The notes under the pieces are model-generated. The model was not told the DNA's origin. It worked only from the letters and a program-made list of their open reading frames with translations, and did not search any database. Both the position numbers and the translations under genes were made by a program. 64,000 bases of DNA from Megascapheus bottae. Its lineage: Eukaryota > Chordata > Mammalia > Rodentia > Geomyidae. Below, piece by piece: positions 1-11,678 of this stretch (positions are counted from its first letter, which is position 1; every line of letters starts with the position of its first letter). Location of the stretch: the NCBI GenBank assembly GCA_024803745.1, contig JANJXV010000014.1, forward strand, positions 973,001 through 1,037,000. Reading direction: 5' to 3'.

Positions 1-392
1 TTCATCTTTAAGAACATCAAGAGGTGAGCCCTAAAAATAAACCATGAATTAATTTCAACTGTTTAAAGTATCCTGGCTTAAAAGAATATTTTGTATAATG
101 TATGAGTCACAAACAATAGCCCTGCTTTCAGTCAAAAGTTGGCTTTTAACATAACTTTTATCTTAAAGTGACTTCACTAAAGATATAATATGTGCTACAT
201 GTATACTTGTTGAGGGAAATCAACTTCTTGGTTGAAGGCAATAAATACTGATATGAATTTCTTTTGTTTCAACTTTTATAAACTTCCAGGTTCATAAACA
301 TTGTTAACTGTCTTATCTGTAAGTTAAGTCTATATATTCTTTCTCTTGCCTTCAATTAAAACATAAATTTGTCTTAGAAAATAAGAAAGCAA

Positions 393-625
393 TCTGGGCA
401 CTGGTAGCTCACACCTGTAATCCTAGCTACTCAGGAGGCTGAGATCTGAGGATCATGGTTCAAAGCCAGCCCAAGCAGGGAAATCCACAAGATTCTTATC
501 TCAAATTAACCACCAGAAAACCAGAAGTGGTGCACTACCCTTGAGCTGAAGAGCTCAGGGTCAGCATCCATGCCCAGAGTTCAAGTCCACAACCACTACC
601 AACAACAACATAAAAAAAAAAAAAA
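393..625 (+). repeat. B1-like/right-monomer composite SINE
   Basis: The left part resembles B1/7SL SINEs (CACACCTGTAATCCTAGCTA, then CAGGAGGCTGAGATC). It is followed by a right monomer (AGAAGTGGTGC..., CTTGAGCTGAAGAGCTCAGG) and an A-rich tail. Positions 1-392, left of it, are unremarkable MIOS intron. Confidence 0.85.
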
Positions 626-696
626 CAAGAAAGACAGAAAGACAAAAGGAAATGAAGGGAAAGGAAAGGAAGAAGGCAGGCAGGCAGGCAGGCAGC
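606..696 (+). repeat. purine-rich simple repeat extending a SINE tail
   Basis: An A-run passes into imperfect GAAA/GGAAA units and then (GGCA)n at 671-695. It is directly continuous with the tail of the preceding SINE, so it probably grew from it. 700-1200 is unremarkable intron. Confidence 0.75.
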
Positions 697-1230
697 CTAA
701 ACAAAATCAAAATAAAAAAATTTCTTAGTTCTTTTGCATATAGGCTGTAGTGAAAAACAACAATCTGTTTTTCTTAAAATTATTAGAGTTCTTTTTGCTA
801 AGAATTTTGGCAGTAAAATTTTCCTAAAGCTTTATTTTTTTCTGACTGCCCTGACATCTCACATTTCATCTATACTTGCTCTGAGGTTTTTACAGATGGC
901 TTATAGAGCATCTAGATTTCTCCTACACTTTACCAAGTAGAGAAAGCAGAGGAAGTCTCTACCCCCATTGGTAAATGGGACTTTGGTTTGCATCCCAGTT
1001 TTCATAATCCTACTTCAGGGAAAGACAAAAAAAAAAACTATCAAAGGAAACTTGGTAAACTTTTCACCTAGAGAAAAGGAAACTTACAAATGCTAATAAA
1101 GATAATCTATCTTTAGATGTTTACTTCAAAAGAGTATTCATCTATTAAACAAATTAATCATTTTTATTACTAGAGTTAAATTTAGGCAAAATGACATGTG
1201 AAAAACTGTAAGTCAACAATCTTATTTCTT

Positions 1231-1432
1231 TTTTTTTTTTTTTTTTTGCCAGTCCTGGGCTTGAGCTCAGGGCCTGAGCACTGTCCTTGGACTTTCTCAA
1301 GGCTAGAGCTCTACCACTTGAGCCTCAGCACCACTTCCGGCTTTTTTCTATGTATGTGGTACCGAGGAATCAAACCCGGGTCTTCATGCATGCTAGGCAA
1401 GCACTTTAACCACTAGGCCAAACTCCCGGCCC
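1231..1432 (-). repeat. IDL-Geo SINE, full length, perfect target duplication
   Basis: On the minus strand it has an ID-like left monomer with tRNA-type A- and B-box resemblance (GTTTGGCCTAGTGGTTAAAG; GGGTTTGATTCC), a right monomer ending CCCAGGACTGGC and a poly(A) tail. It is flanked by a 17-bp perfect direct repeat, caacaatcttatttctt, at 1214-1230 and 1433-1449. The intact duplication suggests a fairly recent insertion. Confidence 0.92.
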
Positions 1433-1513
1433 CAACAATCTTATTTCTTAAAAAAAAAAAAAAAAAAAAAAGTAGGTAGGCAGAAGTACTAAGTAGCATA
1501 CAATTCCAGCATT

Positions 1514-1713
1514 TTTTTTTTTTTTTTTTTTTTTGGTAAATCCTGGGACTTGAACCAAGGGCTGGGCACTTGGGCACTATCCCTGAGCTTCATTTACTCG
1601 AGGCTAGCACTCTACCACTTGAGCCACAGTGCCACTTCCAGCCTTTTTCTGTTTATGTGGTGCTTCCTGCATGCCAGGCAAGCACTTGACCACTAAGCCA
1701 CATTCCCAGCCCT
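1514..1713 (-). repeat. IDL-Geo-related SINE, diverged
   Basis: A T-run of about 22 at 1513-1534 (the reverse of a tail) is followed by a diverged right monomer and a shortened ID-like left monomer ending ccacattcccagccc. 1720-2570 shows no feature. Confidence 0.8.
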
Positions 1714-2578
1714 TGGCATAAATTGAAGAAAAAAACCAAACCAAACCAAAACACACACAGAGAGAAAAATCAAATTTCATTAATCCCTTCCCTAATCTTT
1801 CAATGGCCATAAGGATTAATTTAGAAAGAATCTGGTTCATAGTTATAAAACCTAAAACATGTTCTAAAATGATTTTCAGAGGAAACATTTCAGAGATGAA
1901 TATGTCCAAAGTAGAAGAACTTAGCTCTCCACAGATTTACAGTAGTAACAGGCAGAAAGCATTTTGGCCATTTTGTTATGCTTATGTAGGTACACCTCAG
2001 CAGAAGCTGCCACAAAAAAAAGGCAGGAAAGATACATAAAAGGATAAGATTAGCTGTAGGGCTATAGGAAATCTAAGGGAAATACTCTGAATTTTTATCA
2101 TGTTTCCAACAAAAGCAAAGTAGAAGACAACTTTTGCCAGAACTCTGGTTTTAGTCACTCTAGTGCAAAAACTGAGGAAAAAAATAAGTGAACTGGTTAC
2201 TCAAATCACTCTCATGAAAGTGATGGGGAACTAAGTGGGGTACAATGTTAAGACTAATTCAGATAAAAGGTAGATGTAGTTCTGTCAACAACTGGAGTTT
2301 ATTTTTCAGTTCTGTTTGAGCTCAGATTCAGTGAAAACTGGCCCATCTCAGAGTGAAAAGCAAAACTTGCACAACTCAATTAGGAGAATTAAGGACAAAA
2401 TAGTAAGGTAAGACAAGTAGACCAAATGATTAAGGTAAAAGTTAAATACCTTTGAAAGATCCTAAACAAACAAAACTGTAGGCTCAATTTTCCCTGAAGG
2501 AATATAGAACAGGGGAAATTAATGTGATTTAGCATGTTTTTAAACCAGTTTTGACAGGATATTGATACTTCAACTAAC

Positions 2579-2737
2579 CTGTAACATGCAGTAACTTGCA
2601 GTCTGAACATCCCCAGTTCTGTCCACATAACTCTCCATTAAGTCCACTCCATCTTTAGTAAGGCCTGTAAGCAAAATCCCTTCCAAATTTCCAGCCTCTT
2701 TCATTTCATTGGTCAACTTTTCAATGTATCTATTTAA
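2579..2737 (-). CDS. MIOS: MIOS sixth coding exon (last in window)
   Basis: This 159-nt exon encodes residues 629-681, from [10 protein letters not shown] to SYCMLQ. Acceptor ttttttcag ends at 2738 and donor GTTAGTTG starts at 2578. Phase 0 on both sides. The next exon of the family should begin GSPLDVLK; I searched positions 1-2578 on the minus strand and did not find it, so the gene continues to the left of the window. Confidence 0.95.
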
Positions 2738-5700
2738 CTGAAAAAAGTCAAAATGATTTTTCTAAAGCAATCTGTTTTTACTTGAAAACATTTGGAACAA
2801 TTTTATTCCTAATGGAAAACATTTTAAAACAAAAGCCCTTGACCAAATTCTCTCAGAAGGCTATCTAGTACACATTTTAGTGTCAGATCCACATTATTTA
2901 AGCTATTTTTCTTAAAACAAAAGATTTTCTATGTTCTGTTAATTATTCTATAAAAATACTGCAGATAGTTTACTATCTTAAAGAGAAATGTAGCCAAGCA
3001 TTAGTGCCTCATGCCTATAATGCTAGCTACAAGAGAGGCTGAGATCTGAAAATTGTGGTTCCAACCCAGCCCAGGCAGTACAGTTCACAAGACACTTATC
3101 TCCAATTAAACACCAGAAAACCAGAAATGGTGCTGTGGTTCAAAGTGATAGAGCACTAGCCTTGAGCAAAGACTACTTATGGATAGTATCCAGACCTCAA
3201 GTTCAAGCCCAACAACTAAGAGAGAGAAAGAGAGAGTGACTGAGAGAAATGTTTTTATTTTTCTGTAAAGTTCATAGTGTCTACCATAGTAGTGTGTAAT
3301 AAAATCAGAGAATCTGAGCTGTAAGAAAACTTCCAAATCACCATTACAACTATTATCTTTACATTTTCCTGACTGTATCCCATCTCAAACTCCAGTCATG
3401 ATATGATTCTTCAATGCTCCCCTGACTTTTATCATTATTATAGTAGTAGTAGTGGTGCTGTTTATGGGTCTTGCTCATATTCTCTACTCACAACATACAT
3501 AGTTACTGTTTTCTATACTGAAAATAAGGATTATTTTATGGCACCACTAAAAAGTGAGTTTAACATTTTATCTGCTAACTAAGCTTTATACTAAGAGAAA
3601 AACCAAACTGGATATTAAATCAACATTCTAAGCAGCACATGTTTATAATATATATCAAAGTAATAAATTACCTTCTTAATTTATATGTAAACTTCAGAGG
3701 TGCATGGAAATGATATTTCTCAAAATTATTGATAATATTATTCACCTCACACATGGAATTAAAGCAGTTCTTACCTGAGTATCACTAAGGAATTTACAAG
3801 CAAATGCCACTCTGTCACGTACTGCAACTTTGTTTTCATACTAGAAATAGAATAGGCCAGGAGTTAAATTTTATATGCTGCAAGTTTTTAATTTTTACAG
3901 ATATTTTCAAGTGTATCTATGTTGGAAGAGTCACTAATTGCATTTCCTGCTGTAACTGTCAGGAAACACAGCACTAGGGCATCGTCCTTGAAAGTAAAGA
4001 TTTACCTTCCAAACATGGACCAAACTTAGTTTAGGAAAACACCAGTTCAATTATGTATTTCCAGCATAAAATATATACTATCATGTATAACATATCAACT
4101 TTAAGATTCATGTAATAATTCTATCATAGAAATTAATTTCAGGGAAACTAGGAAATTGGCTAGGTAAAACACACTTCTAGAATTTTGTGAATTGAGTGTA
4201 CCAATACAGAAGTTAGAAAGAATACCAATTCATCTTTTTTTTTTTTTTTTTTTGCCAGTCCTGGGCTTGAGGTCAGGGCCTGAGCACTGTCCTTGGACTA
4301 TCTCAAGGGTAGAGCTCTACCACTTGAGCCTCAGCACCACTTCTGGCTTTTTTCTATGTATGTGGTACCAAGGAATCGAACCTGGGTCTTCATGCATGAG
4401 AGGCAAGCACTTTATCCACTAGGCCAAACTCCCGGCCCCCCAATTCATCTTTCTAAATTCAAAATATTTATCTGTTTCAAAACTCATAACTCTAAACACA
4501 TTAGGGTATAAAATAAAATGTTGACATATACATGGTGTTGACATATACATGGTTTGTTGTAAAATATTCAACTGCATTATGATAAATTTGTATATGTTTG
4601 TCAATACTGTCAAACACTAGTTTGAAAAACATTTACTATAAATTTAGAAAGATCCAATTAATTTTGTGATTAGTAAAAAAATAATTAAAAGGTAGATAAT
4701 GGATCTAATTTCCAATGACACCACTTTATAAAATAATTTTCTTCTTTAAAAGTAATCCTGGGCTGGGAGTTTAGCTTAGTGGTAGAGTGCCTGCCTAGCA
4801 TGCACGAAGACCCAGGTTCGATTCCTCAGTACCACATATATATATAGAAAAAGCCAGAAATGGTGCTGAGGCTCAAGTGGTGGAGCTCTAGCCTTGAAAA
4901 AGCCCAAGGACAATGCTCAGGCCCTGAGTTCACGGCCCAGGATTGGCAAAAAAAAAAAATTAAAAAAAAAAAAAACAAGATCCTTAAACTGGGTACCAGT
5001 GGTTTCACGCATGTAATCCTAGCTGCTACTCAGGAGGCCACAATCTAAGGATTCTTGTTCAAGACCAGCCCAACGCCAGCCCAGGCAGAAAAGTCTCAAT
5101 GAGACTCTTATCTCCAACTAACCAATCGAAAACTGGAAATGGTGCTGTGGCTCAAGTAGTAGAGTACTAGCCTTGAGCACAAAGAGGCTCAGGGATAGCA
5201 CTCAGACTCTGAGTTCAAGCCCCCCAACTCAATTGTAAAATATGATTCTGCCACCAAACAGGAATAAACTCAGGTTCAGTTACATGTACTACAATTTGGA
5301 AAGAGATACCAATAGTTCTTGTCACATTTCAAAGGTAAGAAAACTAAATGCTAAAAATATAAAAAAAAAAAACCGAATTGGATGGCTAAAGTAACTGGTA
5401 GAGCAGAGACTCAGGTCTTTCTGTCTTTCCCAATTTAGTGCTTTTTACTATGATGCTGCACTTTAACATTAAAAAACTAATAATTGCTATATATACATAA
5501 ATAATATCTATATACACTTAAATATATTCTTGAAATAGCTTGCCTATGTGACTTTCTTTACTATCACTTTTTGGCATAAGAAAGGAAGAATGTTTATTAC
5601 AGATCATTTAATATAAAATACAGAAACTTAAGCCAATTTACTTCTCTATCACCTCACTGCTTTTTCTAGTCTCCATCATTCTCTAGCACCTCCTGAAAGT

Positions 5701-6231
5701 ATCATTTTATCTTTTCAAGATACATTTGTCTTCTGATAACAAAAGAAGTAGTAGGTTAAAAAAAATTCAACAAGATACCCCAATAAAATGTTTTACATAT
5801 TCTTAGGGATTGGCATGTAATCAATTATTCAAGTGCATATTTTATAAGAAATACTTAGCAATTTCTTAGAAAACACAGAAGTAAAATCTAATATACAAAG
5901 TCCTTATTACTAGAAAGAAGTCCAATTGTGCAAGTGTGTATCATTAATGTGAATCCTAAAACCAACAAATAAAAATCTCATTTCATTCTTCACTTTGTAA
6001 TAAAAAAAACTATGTGGTAATGTGGCCCTGGGCAGCTAAAGCAGAAGAGGGGGGGAATGACCGAATAATAAATTAAACAAGCCAATATAGGTACTACAAT
6101 TATATAATTTATCTTCCAAATGGGAACATGTCTGAGGAGTACAAATGTTGATATGGACATCCCTGACCAAAAACCAAAAGTGACCAATCAACAAGTGACC
6201 AATCAACCACAACTTGTTTGACTTAGCCCAA

Positions 6232-6279
<48 letters not shown>

Positions 6280-9200
6280 TATATTTTAATAGCAAATATA
6301 TTTTCCGTTTATATAGCTGATTTTCAGAGGTCAGTTCCTAAGCTAAAGGATGACATATTCTTTCCATACCTGTAAATTGTATTCATAAAAATTATACAAA
6401 ACAAACCCAGTTTGCTATCCATTAACTAGCTCTAGGTTGATAATAACTCAATGCTCAAAAAAGTTCAAAGTTGTATATTTAAAATTATAGTTTAAAATTA
6501 CATTTTAAACCATACTTGGTATCTATATTATGTCAAACTATAATATACTAAAATATATCAAACTATATATATTATTTCAAACTATAATATACTAAAATAT
6601 ATCAAACTATATGAAAACATTTGAATATTGTAGCATTTGAAAATGTTAATAATGAAAAGTTTAACCTTAATTGTAAGTATAATCATGGGAAACAAATTAG
6701 CTTACCAAAACTCCATCATAAGATCCTGTTTCACTTGTCAGAAATGCAAACATGACACACAGATAGGGGTTGTTTAGTTGTAATCGTAGAGTACTGCACA
6801 TTTCTCTCCAAAGGGAGTTCTTCTCATCCGTATAACCTGATAAAGCCATTGCTACCACATTGAGATTCAGATCTCCTGCACATTAAAAATAGCCAACTAA
6901 TCAAAGTGGTCAAAAATGTATCACCTGCTTCCAATATCCCTTAAGCACACAGAGGTTAGGAGGTGAATTTTACCCTTGGAAAAATGAGCTTACTAGAATA
7001 AGGGTTTTGACTTAGACTAGAAAGCTGATGACTGTAATGAAAAACATCCTATTCTCCAAAATAGCTCATATGCATATTTGCAAATCCCGTGAAGCAGTAT
7101 GTCTTTTCATTTTCAAGCCCTCATACCAGGCAGTTTCTTACACAATACATTATTATTTGGTACTTAAATGAAGAAAAGTAATCTCCATATCAGAATGACT
7201 GCCAACTACACCAACAAGTTCATTTTTGCTGAAATATTTCAAAGTACTATTGCATCTCAGAACTGTTACTTTAGAAATTATTTTCCTATATATAAATGTA
7301 TAATATACTCATTTAGTTATGTGTCAACTACATGTTACAAAAATATTTTAGTGTTTTAATTATAGCATATTTGTAATTTTTAGGACAAAATGAACTATCA
7401 GAATTTTCCAAGAATTGAACTCTCATACATTTGTATCAAGGCATTTATTAACTATCAATGATATAGTGCTTTAAGCATTTACTCTCTGCAGTTTGCAAGA
7501 CTGCTAGGAAGATTCTAATAACGCCTTCAGCTCTCTGGCTGCTAATGGAAGTTGAGCTTCAGGAGAAAGTTAAACTTTAACTTTTTCTAAGTATTTTCTA
7601 CATTCACTATAATGTTCTGCTTTTTCTTCTCTGTCCCCTTTTGTTACTTCAGTTTTTAACCCAAGCATACTGTATGTTGTGCTGTGTTGTGCACTCATCA
7701 TATTTGCTTTAGTTTTTTTTTTTTTTAAATAGGTCTGGACTGAAAATCACCTACCTCTGCTTCCTAAGTAGCTGAAATTTTTTACAGGAATATACCACCC
7801 CACTTGATTCTAATCATTCTTTTCTAAATAAATTGGCATCACACAATTTATGTTTTGTTTTTCCAGTCCTGGGGCTTGAACCCAGAGCCTGAGCACTGTC
7901 CTTGGACTTTCTCAAGGCTGGGACTCTACCACTTGAGCTACAGCACCACTTCCAGCTTTTCTTGTGTATGTGGTACCAAGGAATCCAACCCAGGTCTTGG
8001 TGCATGCTAGGGGCAAGCACTATACCACTAGGCCAAAATCCCAGCCCCCCAATTTCTGTTTTTAACACTCACTACCTTCTCCTCCTTCCCTAGGTCTTGT
8101 CCTAGGTCTTGTACTTAGGGCCTGAGCACTGTCCTTGGGCTTTCTCAAGGCTAGAGCTCTACACTTGAGCCACAGCACCGCTTCCAGCTTTTTCATTTTT
8201 GTTTTTGTGTTGGCCGGTCCAGGGCTTGATCTCTAGGCCTGGGTGCTGTCTCTGCGCCCTTCAGCTCAAGGCTATCACTCTAACACTCAGTTTTCTATTG
8301 GTTAACTGGAGATATGAGTCTCACAGACTTTCATGCCTGAGTTGGCTTCGAACTGTGATCCTCAGATCTTCGAACTGTGATCCTCAGATCTCATCCTCCT
8401 GTGTATCTAGGATTACAGGCATAAGCCACTGGTGCCCAACAACTTTCAGCTTTTTCTATATATATCGTACCAAAGAATTGAACCTAGGTCTTTGTGCATG
8501 CTAGGCAAGCATTCTTCCACTAGGCCAAATTCCCGGCCCCTCACCACCTTTTTTACAAATCTTTTCCCCAAGTTACTTGGTGCTTATTACCTCCATTGCC
8601 TACTCCATTAAAGTCTTGAAAAATAAAGACATAAAAAATTAGGGAAGAAGGGGCAGGGAGTTTGGCCTAGTGGTTAAAGTGCTTGCCTTGCATGCATGAA
8701 GACCCGGGTTCGATTCCTCGGTACCACATACATAGAAAAAAGCCAGAGGTGGTGCTGAGGCTCAAGTGGTAGAGCTCTAGCCTTGAGAAAGTCCAAGGAC
8801 AGTGCTCAGGCCCTGAGCTCGAGCCCAGGACTGGCAAAAAAAAAAATTAGGGAAGAAATCTCTTTGGATCCATGTAGAATAATTTATTTCTAAGTGGAAT
8901 GTTTAACTCAACAGCCTTTTCTTCTGTCCTTCATCAAGTTATTAAAGTCACCAGAATGACTATTTTCACTGTTAGTATGAGTGTTTAAATCTACTGCCAA
9001 ATTTTCCAGATACACAGACAGGAAGTTTATTATGCTTTGGGGCTGTAGCTAAATTATAATTAGACATCAAAGGTTTTTGTTCCTTTATTTGTTTCAGTAC
9101 TGAGGATCTTCTATGTGACAGGTAAACACTGTACTTACTAGAAATGGAATCCTAGAAATTAAATATCAATTTTTTTCCATTATTGTCATCTATTACATTC

Positions 9201-11637
9201 TTAAAGAGAAAAAGCTTTCATTAGGACAAATGAAAAGATTCCAACCTAGGTAAAACTTTTTCAGTTCTTAAAGTACAAGTATATATGTTTTAGACTTAGA
9301 AATTTTCAAGTAAATGATCCTGATAAGAAAAAATCCAGAAAATTTATTTCTTTAGGGATCTTCTGATAAATGCCAGAGGGGAGTGGGGTAAGGAAAAGAA
9401 AAAAAAAATCACATTTCTTTCTTTTAAGACACTATTATATGGAGCATATATTTCAATTACTAGACTCAAGTAGTAGCATCTTTGCTGACCAAAGTGTGCT
9501 TTTTATATACTTTTAATTTATTGGTCTAAAGTTAAAGTATCAGTTTTCAAAGAGTCAGTCAACAACCATGAAAAAGAGAAAAACATACTCAAAACACCTA
9601 AATGTCATAAATGCGCTTACAAATTAAGGTAATCCTAATTCTTTAAACAACTTTTTAGCATGTATTATGTCTACAAAAAGGAAAACATTTGAAATAATAA
9701 ATTTGAAAACTTTTCATATTATTAAAATAGCACTTATAATACATATTTGTTTTTATAGACCTAAACCAGTACATGAATAAAAACAACAGGCTAATATTTA
9801 TTATATAGTACTATTCTGGTTTCAACAAAAACATATAAAAATATTAACTGATGAAATAGACACATGAAAATGATCAGTGTCTTTAGATTCTACATATTGC
9901 TCATTATTACAACATAACCTAATACCTTTTTCTGAAGATGCCCCTTCATTCAGGATTTGGATGGCTCTTCGGATATCCAAGTTGAACAATGCCACAGCAG
10001 CAGCTCTCTCCCATTCCCCTTCTTGTACAAGGGAATTCAAAAATGGCCCCACATCTACATCCGTTCCTTTCTTTATCCACCCACAAAGCTGCAAAGCTAA
10101 GATTCTCTCTTCATTTAAATTCTGAATATCAGTTTGTTTATCCAACCCACTCCAATTATGTCTGCTGCTTTCCACCATTCCTAAAAATAGAAAATATTTT
10201 CTGTTGTTTTTTTGTTATTTTGAAGCACATTTGGAAAAAAAATTCCATTTTACTAGACACATTTCACCAACATATTTAGAGTATTAAGCTTCTCAACCAC
10301 AATTGTATGATAGCATAAATATGACATGCCACCAATAAAACATTTTATGTGTTTCTACATAAAGTAGTTGGGTTAGCAGACAACTAAGAGAATGAGAGTG
10401 AATCTTCAGCTGGACTAAATCACTGCTTCAGAGAAGCTTCCATGAAATTCTAATATAAATGCAACATGTACTTTACCTTACCATTCATTTCCTTTATTTC
10501 TTCCATACAGATCTTAACATACAGCCCCATACTTTATTCATTAATTTACTTTCAGTAATCTCTTTGCCTACTGACAGGAGAGAAGAGAAGGGAAAGTTCA
10601 AGGGAACTTCTATTGAATATTAAGTAGTAGAGACTGTCTGCAAACAATACATGCCCTGCATGGTGATGTACTTTGCCGTGCACTAACCATGCAGATAGGT
10701 CTAGACCTTCTGATCCCCCTATCTCTTCCTCCTGCCTACTAGGATGCCTGGCTTCTTTTGTCTGTTGTGCTTACAATGAATCCTTACTGCCCAGCATCCA
10801 GAAGTGGTCTTAATCTCTTTCTCCCTTCTCTATCTTCTCTTCTATGTATGTGCAGTCATATAAGAGAGATGGATCATCCTAGTTGATTATATTGTTAAAT
10901 GCTACAAGACTGTATATACATGTGAAAAAAGGGCCTCAAGATACACTGAAATTTTAAGATAATTACCAAAGTGAAAAAATAACAACTGTATTTTTTTTGC
11001 CCTTTACTAAAGCTAGAAACTTTATATTGTCACCTTTTCTGTAACAAAGCCTTGCTGTTTTTATAGCACTATTTACATTGTAACCAAGGCTGTAGACTGG
11101 GTAATTTCACTTACATCTGTAACTTATACATTTATATATTCATATACTATACAACTGCACATTTGTAAATAGATCAATAGCAAATACATTTTTATTTTGT
11201 CTGAACTGGGATTTGAGCTGGGAGAGCCTCATGTTTGCTAACCAGGTGCTCTACCACTTGAGCCACAACCTAAGCCCTTAAATAGGTTTTTTATCATTTT
11301 TAACTCAATTTGATGGTTATAAGGAGAATTGCAAGTAAGTCTCCAAGATTCCTACTTCTTGGTAACTGAACATCTGTATAAACTTTGCCTCTTTATACCA
11401 AGAAAAACCTGTAACTTGCTTCTAAATAATAAAATATAGCAAGAGTGAAATAATTTTGCAGATGCAATTCAAAGTACTTAGCTAACTTTGAATTAGTAGG
11501 AGATTGTGTATAGGTCTTTGTTAATCAGATCAGGCTTTAAAAGAAGGTCTAAAAGTAAGAGAGAAGCAGCAGGAGATCTCTTTGGAGGAGACCTGAAGAA
11601 GTAAGCAGAAGCTGCCATGTTGGTGACAATGTTTTTT

Positions 11638-11678
<41 letters not shown>

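Noticed and set aside
6236..6277. Regularly repeated sequence as a CRISPR-like array
   Set aside because: Plain dinucleotide repeat; no spacers. No CRISPR array is present and none is expected in a mammalian genome.
8650..8730. tRNA-Ala-like genes at SINE heads
   Set aside because: They show A- and B-box resemblance but are the left monomers of dispersed SINEs with tails and target duplications, not free tRNA genes.
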